From: JACCWP01 sp963785115
GTDB lineage: Bacteria > Actinomycetota > Actinomycetes > Propionibacteriales > Nocardioidaceae
Assembly (NCBI GenBank): GCA_963785115.1
Contig: CAWATY010000031.1
Coordinates: 1 to 64,000 of the forward strand
Direction: 5' to 3'
Length of the DNA: 64,000 nucleotides
The notes below the pieces were generated by a model. That model had not been told where the DNA came from, did not search any database, and saw nothing but the letters and a program-made list of their open reading frames with translations. Shown here in pieces: positions 11,245 through 19,027 of this stretch. Numbering within the stretch: position 1 is the stretch's first letter; every line of letters begins with the position of its first letter. Made by a program: the position numbers and the translations under genes.

Positions 11245-14077
11245 TCAGCTGCAGCCCGAGGTCGAGCCGCACCCCTCACACACGAAGCACGAGCCAGCCG
11301 GCCGCATCTTCGTCCCACACGTGAAGCACAGCGGGGAGTCCACAGCCGAGCCGGTGATCTCCTCCAGCAGCTCAGCAGTGGTGTGCGCGGTCACCGGCGC
11401 GGGCTTCGCGGCCGCGGCGTCCGCGACCTCCGGAGCAGGCGTGGCCTTCAGCGACTCCGCCTCCGGCACCTCCGCAGCCCTCGTCAGCAGGAGCAGCCTC
11501 GTACGAGCCCGTCTCCAGCTGCCGCTGCCGCTCCTCGGCCGAGTAGATCCCCAGCGCCGAGCGCGACTCGAACGGCAGGTGGTCCAGCGCCAGCCGGCGG
11601 AAGATGTAGTCCATGATCGACTGGCTCATCCGGATGTCCGGGTCGTCGGTCAGCCCCGCCGGCTCGAACTTCATGTTGGTGAACTTCTGCACGTAGGTCT
11701 CCAGCGGCACCCCGTACTGCAGCGAGATCGAGATGGCCATCGAGAAGGCGTCCATCACCCCGGCCAGCGTCGAGCCCTGCTTGCCCAGCTTGAGGAACAC
11801 CTCGCCCAGGCCGTCGTCGGGGTAGGAGCCCGCGGTCATGTAGCCCTCGGCCCCGCCCACCGTGAACGACGTCGTCACCGACGGCCGCGACTTCGGCAGC
11901 CGCTTGCGGATCGGCCGGGCCGGCTCGGCCGGCGCCTCGACCACCGCGGCGGCGGCCTTCTTCCGGCCGTCGGCCAGCGGCTGGCCCACCTTGCAGTTGT
12001 CCCGGTAGACCGCCAGCGCCTTCAGCCCGAGCGTCCAGCCCTGGTAGTAGACGTCGGCGATGTCCTCGACCGTCGCCGACTCCGGCAGGTTCACCGTCTT
12101 CGAGATCGCGCCGGACAGGAACGGCTGCGTCGCCGCCATCATCCGCACGTGGCCCATCGGCTTGATCGACCGCTCCCCCATCGCGCAGTCGAACACCTCG
12201 TAGTGCTCCGGCTTCAGCCCCGGCGCGTCGATCACGTGCCCGTGCTCGGCGATGAACTCGATGATCGCCTCGGACGTCTCCGCCGTGTACCCGAGCTTGG
12301 CCAGCGCCCGCGGCACCGTCTGGTTGACGATCTGCATCGACCCGCCGCCGACCAGCTTCTTGAACTTCACCAGCGAGAAGTCCGGCTCGATGCCGGTCGT
12401 GTCGCAGTCCATCATGAAGCCGATCGTGCCGGTCGGCGCCAGCACCGAGGCCTGCGCGTTGCGCCACCCCTGCTTCTTGCCGATCGCCAGGCCCTCGGCC
12501 CACATCGCCGTCGCGACCTTGTGCACGTCGCGGTCGATCTGGTGCAGCGTGCGCACCGAGTCGTTGGCCGCCTGGTGCTTGCGCATCACCCGGGTGTGCG
12601 CCTCCGCGTTGCGGGCGTAGCCGTCGTACGGGCCGACGACGCCGGCCAGCTCGGCCGACCTCTTGTACGCGGTCCCGGTCATCAGCGACGTGATCGACGC
12701 GGCCAGCGCCCGGCCGCCGTCGGAGTCGTACGCCACCCCCGACGCCATCAGCAGCGCGCCCAGGTTGGCGTAGCCGATGCCGAGCTGGCGGTACGCCCGC
12801 GTCGTCTCGGTGATCGCCTCGGTCGGGAAGTCGGCGAAGCAGATCGAGATGTCCATCGCGGTGATGACCAGCTCGACCGCCTTCGCGAACGTCACCGCGT
12901 CGAACAGGCCGTCGTCGGTGAGGAACGTCAGCAGGTTGAGCGAGGCGAGGTTGCACGAGGAGTTGTCCAGGTGCATGTACTCGCTGCACGGGTTCGACGC
13001 CGTGATCCGCCCGGTCTCGGGCGTGGTGTGCCAGTCGTTGATGGTGGAGTCGTACTGGATGCCCGGGTCGGCGCACTCCCACGCCGCCTTGGCGATCTGG
13101 CCCCACAGCTTCTGCGCGTCGACGGTGTCGATGACCTCGCCGTTGGTACGCGCCGTCAGCCCGAACTCCGTACCCTCCTCGACCGCGCGCATGAACTCGT
13201 CGGTCACGCGCACCGAGTTGTTGGCGTTCTGGTACTGCACGCTGACGATGTCGTGGCCGCCGAGGTCCATGTCGAAGCCGGCGTCACGCAGCACGCGGAT
13301 CTTGTCCTCCTCGCGCGCCTTGGTCGACACGAACTCCTCGATGTCGGGGTGGTCGACGTCGAGCACGACCATCTTCGCCGCGCGCCGGGTGGCGCCGCCG
13401 GACTTGATCGTGCCGGCGCTCGCGTCGGCCCCGCGCATGAACGACACCGGCCCGCTGGCGGTGCCGCCGGACGAGCGCAGCAGCTCCTTGGACCCGCGGA
13501 TCCGGCTGATGTTGAGCCCGGATCCCGAGCCCCCCTTGAAGATCAGCCCCTCCTCGCGGTACCAGTTCAGGATCGAGTCCATGTTGTCGTCGACCGCGAG
13601 GATGAAGCACGCGCTCACCTGCTGCGGGCTCGACGTGCCCACGTTGAACCACACCGGCGAGTTGAAGCTGAAGACCTGGTGCAGCAGCATCCAGGTGATC
13701 TCGTGCTCGAAGATCTCGGCGTCGGCCGGCGTCGCGAAGTAGCCGTTGTCCTTGCCCGCCTTGACGTAGGTGAGCACGACCCGGTCGATCAGCTGGCGCA
13801 GGCTCGACTCGCGGTCGGCGGCACCGACCGCGCCGCGGAAGTACTTGGACGTGACGATCGTCGACGCGTTCAGGCTCCACGACGACGGGAACTCCACCCC
13901 GCGCTGCTCGAAGACGGTCTCGCCGCTCTTCCAGTTCGTCTGCACGACGTCGCGGTGCTCCCACTCCACCTCGTCGTAGGGGTGCACGCCCTCGGTGGTG
14001 TAGAGCCGCTCGATCGTCAGGCCCTTGCCCTTCGGGGCCTGGTCCTGCGACTTCTCCGAGCCGACTGTCTCCGTCAT
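11245..14077 (-). CDS. nrdJ: adenosylcobalamin-dependent (class II) ribonucleotide reductase, one frame break near the 3' end
   Basis: The enzyme reduces ribonucleotides to deoxyribonucleotides with coenzyme B12 as radical source. The repaired length is 944 residues, normal for actinomycete NrdJ. It starts MTETVGSEKSQDQ at 14077. NPCSEYMHLDNSSCNLASLN and the C-terminal redox tail MRPAGSCFVCEGCGSTSGC are present. The main frame runs on past the tail: near 11470-11490 a single-base change moves the C-terminal ~75 residues, including the CxxC tail, to another frame. Loss of that tail should inactivate a housekeeping enzyme, so I read the change as a sequence error. nrdR lies 155 bases upstream on the same strand, with a strong hairpin between them. 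The long plus-strand frame over this gene is a shadow. Confidence 0.93.
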
Positions 14078-14187
14078 CTGGCTGTCTCCTTCATCCGTTC
14101 CGGCTCGACCCACGTGCTGCGCGGTGGTGCTGGGTCCTGCTGGGTGCTGCTGGTCGTACGGGTCCTGCATCCTGCTGAGGCTTGGTG

Positions 14188-14229
14188 CCGCCGGTGGGAC
14201 GCGCCTTCCCCTGCGCATCCCACCGGCGG
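14188..14229 (-). promoter_or_regulatory. 12-bp-arm hairpin between nrdR and nrdJ
   Basis: CCGCCGGTGGGA and TCCCACCGGCGG are perfect arms around an 18-base loop, starting 3 bases after the nrdR stop. It could be a partial terminator that lowers nrdJ or nrdR mRNA, or an mRNA-stabilising stem. The rest of the gap has CTGCTGGGT-type direct repeats near 14120-14160. Confidence 0.55.
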
Positions 14230-14232
14230 TGA

Positions 14233-14775
14233 CTAGGGGGTGCTGCCCGGCGGGGCCGCGGTCTCGCTGGCCGCCGTCGGCGTCGCCGGTGCCGTACGCC
14301 CCGGCGACTCGGCGGCGTGCTCGCTGTCGGCCCGCTCGGCCATCAGCGCCGCCACCTCGTCGGCGAACGCGTCGACGCTGTCGAACGCCTTGTAGACGCT
14401 CGCGAAGCGCAGGTACGCCACCTGGTCGAGCGCCCGGAGCGGCTCGAGCACCGCGAGGCCGACCTCGTCGGCCGGCACGTACGCCGCCCCGGCGGCCCGC
14501 AGCTCGGCCTCGACGGTCTGTCCCAGCCGGGCCAGGTCGTCGTCGGTGACCGGGCGGCCCTTGCACGCCTTGCGGACGCCGTCGACGACCTTGCCGCGGT
14601 CGAACGGCTCGGTGGCACCGGACCGCTTCACCACCGCGAGCTGGATCTGCTCCACCGTGCTGAAACGCCGGTCGCACTCCTGGCATGCCCGCCGGCGGCG
14701 GATCTGCGCGCCGTCGTCGGCCACGCGGCTGTCGAGGACCCGGGTGTCGGTGTGCTTGCAGAACGGGCAGTGCAT
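14233..14775 (-). CDS. nrdR: transcriptional repressor NrdR
   Basis: The product is the zinc-ribbon/ATP-cone repressor of ribonucleotide reductase genes, 180 residues. MHCPFCKHTDTRVLDSR and RRACQECDRRFSTVEQ give the four zinc cysteines. The ATP-cone spans roughly residues 48-140 (VVKRSGATEPFDRGKV, then YLRFASVYKAFDSVDAF). The last 35 residues, rich in A, P and T, are an extension beyond the usual ~155-residue core. The ATG at 14775 is the only sensible start. It precedes nrdJ, and probable NrdR boxes lie upstream, so the pair is expected to be autoregulated by dNTP/ATP state. Confidence 0.95.
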   Translation of the reverse strand: MHCPFCKHTDTRVLDSRVADDGAQIRRRRACQECDRRFSTVEQIQLAVVKRSGATEPFDRGKVVDGVRKACKGRPVTDDDLARLGQTVEAELRAAGAAYVPADEVGLAVLEPLRALDQVAYLRFASVYKAFDSVDAFADEVAALMAERADSEHAAESPGRTAPATPTAASETAAPPGSTP

Positions 14776-14863
14776 CGTCGGGGCCTCCTTCCGCCGCATC
14801 GATCGGCCGTCCGCTGGGGACGAATCTGTGGATCCGCTGGGGACGGACCCGCCTGGTCTGTGG

Positions 14864-14930
14864 GTAAGTCACCCGAACCTGTGACACTACCTGTGGGTGA
14901 CTTACACCAGTGTAACCACCAGATGTTGGG
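14864..14930 (-). promoter_or_regulatory. probable NrdR boxes and an 11-bp inverted repeat upstream of nrdR
   Basis: CACTACCTGTGG (14885-14896) and ACCAGATGTTGG (14918-14929) resemble the NrdR box and have centres 33 bases apart, close to the three-turn spacing expected for paired boxes. GTAAGTCACCC (14864-14874) and GGGTGACTTAC (14895-14905) form a perfect inverted repeat over the first box, and TTACACCAGTGTAA (14902-14915) is a further small palindrome. Binding is inferred from pattern only. Confidence 0.5.
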
Positions 14931-15073
14931 AACCGTACGCCTGCGTTGTGACGCTGGCAACACAATCGCCCAAGCCACCGACACTTTCTGCATCCGCGCA
15001 GGTCAGCCGCCCTGCCCCGGGCGTGTCGCGGGCCCTCCCCGGGCCTCGGCGGTCGCGAGCCGCCTCCCCCCGC

Positions 15074-15129
15074 GAGTGGCGCACGGTGGCGGTCCCGGCA
15101 CCCCGTGAGGCAGCCACCTTGCGCCACTC
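15074..15129 (+). repeat. 56-bp palindromic element, family 1A
   Basis: The ends are GAGTGGCGCA and TGCGCCACTC, with GGTGG and CCACC as an inner stem. A second 56-bp copy in the same orientation is at 32591-32646. It lies in the 600-base gap upstream of nrdR, 37 bases from a family 1B copy. Confidence 0.75.
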
Positions 15130-15166
15130 GGCGCCCCGTACCGCCCCTAAGTGACCCCGGTGCACC

Positions 15167-15221
15167 GAGTGGCGCAAGAGTGCGCACTCCGAGCCGCGAA
15201 ACGGGAAGTCTTGCGCCACTC
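15167..15221 (-). repeat. 55-bp palindromic element, family 1B
   Basis: GAGTGGCGCAAG and CTTGCGCCACTC close the element; read on the minus strand its inside (ACTTCCCG, then GCGCACT) matches the copies at 32513-32567 and 41442-41496. The rest of the gap, 15222-15377, is GC-rich and shows no clear signal besides the promoter space of the lipoprotein gene. Confidence 0.8.
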
Positions 15222-15377
15222 GGCGAGACGGGGCCGGCTGGGGCGGGGGACCCCGCCACATCGTCCGGCGGGAGGGTCGTCGGAGCGCTCCCCAGGCCGG
15301 AAGATGGGGTGGGGAGTGCGGGGAGAGCCGACCGCCCCGGCCGGAACCCCGTCAGCGACAGAGCCGTCGCATCTGAC

Positions 15378-15983
15378 ATGGGTACGAAACGGACAGTCCT
15401 CGCCACGACGACCGCCCTGCTCGCCCTGCTGGCGACCGGCTGCGGCAACGACGACGCCGATCCCGCTGCCGACGACGAGACCTCGCTCCCCCAGACCCAG
15501 GACCCCTCCGACGCCGTCGACCTGCCCGAACCGGTCGGCCCCGGCCAGGCCGCGATCACCTGCCCGGCCACGTACGAGGGGCGCGCGTTCACCTGGGTGC
15601 CGGAGACAGCGCCGGCCGAGCTCGCTGACGGCGCGCTGGTCCCCGACCGCGAGCCCGCCGCCGCCCGCTTGTGCGTCTACGAGGGGCTGAACTACAAGCA
15701 CACCCGCGGGCTCACCCTGCAGCGCCAGATCAAGCCCGAGCCGGCTGCGCTGACCCAGGCACTGGCCGAGCTCGGCGATCTGCCTTCCGCCCCCGCCAAG
15801 CTGCCGAGGTACTGCACCAGCATCGGCGGCCCGCTGACGCTGTACCTGCTCGCGCTTCGATACGACTCCGGTGTCGTCTGGGTGTCCACGGCCGACGAGC
15901 CGAACAACTGCTCCTACGCGACCAACGGCACCTTCCGCGCCGACCGGGCCGCCGTCCGGACGTTCCGCTCCCTCCAGACCTGA
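15378..15983 (+). CDS. secreted lipoprotein of unknown function
   Basis: A 201-residue protein starts MGTKRTVLATTTALLALLAT and has a lipobox ending LLATGC, so the mature protein should begin at a lipid-anchored Cys near residue 22. An acidic linker (NDDADPAADDETS) follows. The mature part contains three or four more cysteines that may form disulfides and no motif I can name. The frame is open further upstream, but only the ATG at 15378 gives a signal peptide. It ends 7 bases from a convergent GNAT gene. Confidence 0.7.
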   Translation: MGTKRTVLATTTALLALLATGCGNDDADPAADDETSLPQTQDPSDAVDLPEPVGPGQAAITCPATYEGRAFTWVPETAPAELADGALVPDREPAAARLCVYEGLNYKHTRGLTLQRQIKPEPAALTQALAELGDLPSAPAKLPRYCTSIGGPLTLYLLALRYDSGVVWVSTADEPNNCSYATNGTFRADRAAVRTFRSLQT

Positions 15984-15990
15984 CGTCCGG

Positions 15991-16278
15991 TCAGGCGACC
16001 AGGTCGGCGTAGTCGGGGTGCTTGTCGATCCACGACCGCACGAACGGGCACTCCGGCCGCACCTCGGCTCCTCGCTCGCGGAGCTGGTCGAGCAACCCGC
16101 GCACCATCGTCGAGCCGACCCCCTGCCCCTCGTACGCGTCGTCGACCTCCGAGTGCGTGAGGACGACCGTGCCGCCGTCGACGCGGTAGTCGGTGAAGCC
16201 CGCCACCCCGTCCGGCGTGCGCGCCTCGAACCGCTGCTCGTCGGCGGCGTCCACCACGTCGATCTCGAGGTCGGCCAT
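15991..16278 (-). CDS. small GNAT family N-acetyltransferase (YjdJ-like)
   Basis: This 95-residue protein is a short one-domain GNAT of the type that binds acetyl-CoA through the motif YEGQGVGSTMVRGLL near residue 48. RVDGGTVVLTHSEVDDAYEG before it and CPFVRSWIDKHPDYADLV at the end are typical for the family, whose substrates are mostly unknown. The ATG at 16278 fits the family length; the open frame upstream is antisense to the DUF3224 gene and is not used. Confidence 0.85.
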   Translation of the reverse strand: MADLEIDVVDAADEQRFEARTPDGVAGFTDYRVDGGTVVLTHSEVDDAYEGQGVGSTMVRGLLDQLRERGAEVRPECPFVRSWIDKHPDYADLVA

Positions 16279-16330
16279 GCCGCCAGCCTGCCACCGGTGG
16301 CTGGGGGTGGCGCGTCGTACGTTGCCGGGC

Positions 16331-16747
16331 ATGACTGACCACCTCGGCACCGCCACCGCCACCTTCTCCCTGGACACGTGGGACGAGGAGCCACTCATCG
16401 ACGCCGGCGGCCGCACCTTCTCCCGCGCCACCGTCACCAAGACCTTCACCGGCGACATCGAGGGCACCAGCACCACCTGGGTGCTGTTGTCGAAGACCGG
16501 CGAACAGGGCCAGGAGTACGTCGGCCTCGAGACCTTCGACGTCAGCGTGCACGGCCGGGCCGGACAGTTCGTGCTCGTCCACCGGGCGGCAGCGTCAGCC
16601 GACCTGGTGAGCTGGGACGTCGCCCCGGGCTCGGGCACCGGTGAGCTCGCAGGCATCGCCGGTACGGCCAGGATCGACATCGCCGCCGACGGCACCCACA
16701 CCCTGACGCTCGAGGCCACTGTCAACGGCGACCCCGCCCGGGCATAG
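16331..16747 (+). CDS. DUF3224 domain protein
   Basis: The 138-residue product matches the DUF3224 pattern: ATFSLDTWDEEPLID near the start, TKTFTGDIEGTSTTW and YVGLETFDVSVHGRAGQFVL in the middle, and a GTGELAGIAGTARIDI-type turn near the end. The fold is a small beta-barrel, probably lipocalin-like, with no established reaction. It is divergent from the GNAT gene with 52 bases between them and no signal peptide. Confidence 0.85.
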   Translation: MTDHLGTATATFSLDTWDEEPLIDAGGRTFSRATVTKTFTGDIEGTSTTWVLLSKTGEQGQEYVGLETFDVSVHGRAGQFVLVHRAAASADLVSWDVAPGSGTGELAGIAGTARIDIAADGTHTLTLEATVNGDPARA

Positions 16748-16783
16748 CCTGCGAGCCCGTCCACGACAAGGGGATCCCCGTTC

Positions 16784-18526
16784 ATGACCCGTACCCGCAC
16801 GCGCACCGCCGCCGGCCTGATCGCCGCGCTCGCCGCCGCCGGCCTGGTGGGCACACCGTCCGCCACCGCCTCCGCGCCCGCTCCCACCGGCGCCTCGACC
16901 ACCGCCACCACGACATCCGGGCGTACATCCGAGCGCGTGCCCGACGACGTGCGGCTGGTCTCCACTCGCCACTCGCTGCTCGGCACCCACCGGCTCTACC
17001 AGCAGGTCCGCGCCGGGCGCACGGTCGCGGGCGGCTACTTCCTGGTGCACGACTGGGCCGGGCGCACGCTGGTCGACGACCTGCGGCGCACGATCACCGC
17101 CACCAAGGCCCCGGCCTCGGCCGCCGACGTCACGGCCGCTGAGGCGGTCAGCGCCGCCGACCCGCGCGGGCAGGTGCTGGAGCGCCGCCAGGTCTGGCTG
17201 GTCGACAAGGCCGGCACCGCCCGGCTGGTCTGGCAGGTCACCAGCCTGCACGGCGCCACCCGCACGATCACCTCGGTCGACGCGGGCACGGCCGCCGTCG
17301 TCCGCGTCTCCCGCGACCCGCTGGGCCACAAGACCGCGCCGTCGCGCACGTTCGCGCCCAACCCGATCGTCAAGCTGCAGGACCAGTCGCTGACCGACGA
17401 CGACGACGCCAACTCGGCGGTGCCGGGGGCCGCGTACACCCAGGTGACGCTGGAGCACCTCAACAACGGCTCCGACACGCTGACCGGCCGTTGGGTCCGG
17501 ATCGTCAACGAGCACAAGGCGACCGCCAACGACGAGGGCGCGTTCCTCTACCGCCGCGAGAACAACTCCTTCGAGCAGGTCGTCGCCTACCACAGCATCG
17601 ACGTGGTGCAGACCTACTTCCACGAGCTGGGCTTCGACGACGCCAACGCCGAGTCGCAGAAGATCGAGACCAACACGTTCTCCGGCGACAACTCCTTCTA
17701 CGAGCCGTCGCTCGACAAGATCACCATGGGCAGCGGGGGCGTCGACGACGGCGAGGACGAGGAGATCGTCTGGCACGAGTACGGCCACGCGGTGCAGGAC
17801 GCGCAGGTGCCCGGCTGGGGCGTCACCGAGCAGGGCGGCGCGATGGGTGAGGGCTTCGGCGACTACCTGGCGTTCACGATGAGCCAGGCCGACTCCCCCG
17901 CGACGCCGATCGCGCCCCGCCCGTGCATCGGTGACTGGGACTCCATCAGCTACACCTCCGACGAGCCGCACTGCCTGCGGCGGGTCGACGGCACCAAGAC
18001 CTTCCCCGACGACATGGAGGGCGAGGTGCACGCCGACGGCGAGATCTGGTCGCGGGCGCTGTTCGACGTCAACAAGGCGATCGGACGCACCCACGCCAAC
18101 ACCGCGATCATCGAGGGCCAGTTCCTGATGTCGCCGCGGAGCAAGTTCGTGGGAGCTGCCAGGCGGATCGTGCAGGCCACCGACGCGCTGTACGGCACCG
18201 AGGAGGCCGCTCAGGTGCGCGGGGCGTTCGTCGCCCGGGGCATCCTCGCAGCCCGCGTAGGGGCAAACCTGCGGGGTGGGTCTGCACACGCGGCCGGCCG
18301 GTCGCAGCCGCCTCGAGCGGCTCGGCCGGCGTGTGTGCAGACCCACATCCACCCTCAGGCGGGGGTGGGATTGCGTCGGCGCGTGAGCCGACTAGTTTCG
18401 GACCCATGGCTACCGAATCCGCCCGCTACGGCGCGTACACGACCCCTGGCATCACGACCGAGAAGGGGCACGAGGTCGCCAAGATCCTGCAGGACCGCCT
18501 CAACGCGCTCAACGACCTCCAGCTGA
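16784..18526 (+). CDS. secreted gluzincin metalloprotease with FTP-like propeptide
   Basis: The product has a signal peptide (LIAALAAAGLVGTPSATASA), a propeptide-like part (VRLVSTRHSLLGTHRLYQQV) and a zinc protease domain. HEYGH in EEIVWHEYGHAVQDAQVPG is the HExxH site. GAMGEGFGDYLAFTMSQ supplies the downstream glutamate helix, as in M36/M4 relatives. After RGAFVARGIL (about 18245) the frame runs through a palindrome and into the Dps gene, giving a low-quality tail to 18526. The true end is probably near 18250-18260; a frame change there would use the TAG at 18258. The likely role is extracellular protein breakdown. It follows the DUF3224 gene by 36 bases. Confidence 0.75.
   Translation: MTRTRTRTAAGLIAALAAAGLVGTPSATASAPAPTGASTTATTTSGRTSERVPDDVRLVSTRHSLLGTHRLYQQVRAGRTVAGGYFLVHDWAGRTLVDDLRRTITATKAPASAADVTAAEAVSAADPRGQVLERRQVWLVDKAGTARLVWQVTSLHGATRTITSVDAGTAAVVRVSRDPLGHKTAPSRTFAPNPIVKLQDQSLTDDDDANSAVPGAAYTQVTLEHLNNGSDTLTGRWVRIVNEHKATANDEGAFLYRRENNSFEQVVAYHSIDVVQTYFHELGFDDANAESQKIETNTFSGDNSFYEPSLDKITMGSGGVDDGEDEEIVWHEYGHAVQDAQVPGWGVTEQGGAMGEGFGDYLAFTMSQADSPATPIAPRPCIGDWDSISYTSDEPHCLRRVDGTKTFPDDMEGEVHADGEIWSRALFDVNKAIGRTHANTAIIEGQFLMSPRSKFVGAARRIVQATDALYGTEEAAQVRGAFVARGILAARVGANLRGGSAHAAGRSQPPRAARPACVQTHIHPQAGVGLRRRVSRLVSDPWLPNPPATARTRPLASRPRRGTRSPRSCRTASTRSTTSS
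18276..18346 (+). repeat. long palindrome between protease and dps
   Basis: GTGGGTCTGCACAC and GTGTGCAGACCCAC are perfect 14-bp arms around a GC-rich centre that holds its own stem (AGCCGC and GCGGCT). It could terminate protease transcription. No second copy was seen in the window. Confidence 0.6.
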
Positions 18527-18988
18527 CGCTCAAGCACGTGCACTGGAACGTCGTCGGCCCGCACTTCATCGCGGTGCACGAGATGATCGACCCGCACGTC
18601 GAGGAGGTCCGCGCGATGGTCGACGAGACCGCCGAGCGGATCGCGACCCTCGGCCTGGCGCCGATCGGCACCCCCGGCGCCATCGTCGAGCACCGCAGCT
18701 GGGACGACTACTCCCTCGACCGCGGCACCACCAACGAGCACCTCGGTGCCCTCGACGCCGTCTACAACGGCCTGCTCAGCACACACCGCAAGGCCCAGGA
18801 GGCCGTCGGCGAGATCGACGCGGTCAGCGAGGACATGCTGATCGGCCAGATCAAGCAGCTCGAGCTGTTCCACTGGTTCGTCCGCGCCCACCTCGAGACC
18901 GTGGGCGGCGAGCTGTCGACCGGCAAGGGCCTCCGACGAGCTCGACGCCGCCCAGGCGGCCGGCGACCGGGCCGACGTCGCCACCTGA
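18406..18988 (+). CDS. dps: Dps-family ferritin-like protein, one frame break near the end
   Basis: Dps proteins store iron and shield DNA from peroxide. The helix LQLTLKHVHWNVVGPHFIAV near residue 38, followed by MIDPHVEEVRAMVDETAERI, is the ferroxidase-site signature. FHWFVRAHLETVGGELSTGK closes the core. One extra base in a G run near 18927 throws off the last 18 residues; removing it gives ASDELDAAQAAGDRADVAT and TGA at 18988, the usual C-terminus. Without repair the frame runs on to 19077 into the GH39 gene. The repaired length is 193 residues. It is monocistronic. Confidence 0.9.
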
Positions 18989-19027
18989 CGGTCGGCCCGA
19001 CCCGCACCGAGTGGGGGACGGCACGGC

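Noticed and set aside
11183..14236. Long plus-strand open frame of over 1,000 codons opposite nrdJ
   Set aside because: It is the Arg/His/Leu-rich mirror of a very GC-rich gene; nrdJ motifs are clear on the minus strand.
14776..14930. Cobalamin riboswitch upstream of the class II reductase
   Set aside because: No B12-box-like conserved core was seen; the signals fit NrdR boxes and simple stems.
14890..15592. Extension of the nrdJ frame upstream to 15592
   Set aside because: It crosses nrdR in the wrong frame and the palindromic repeats; the ATG at 14077 starts the real protein.
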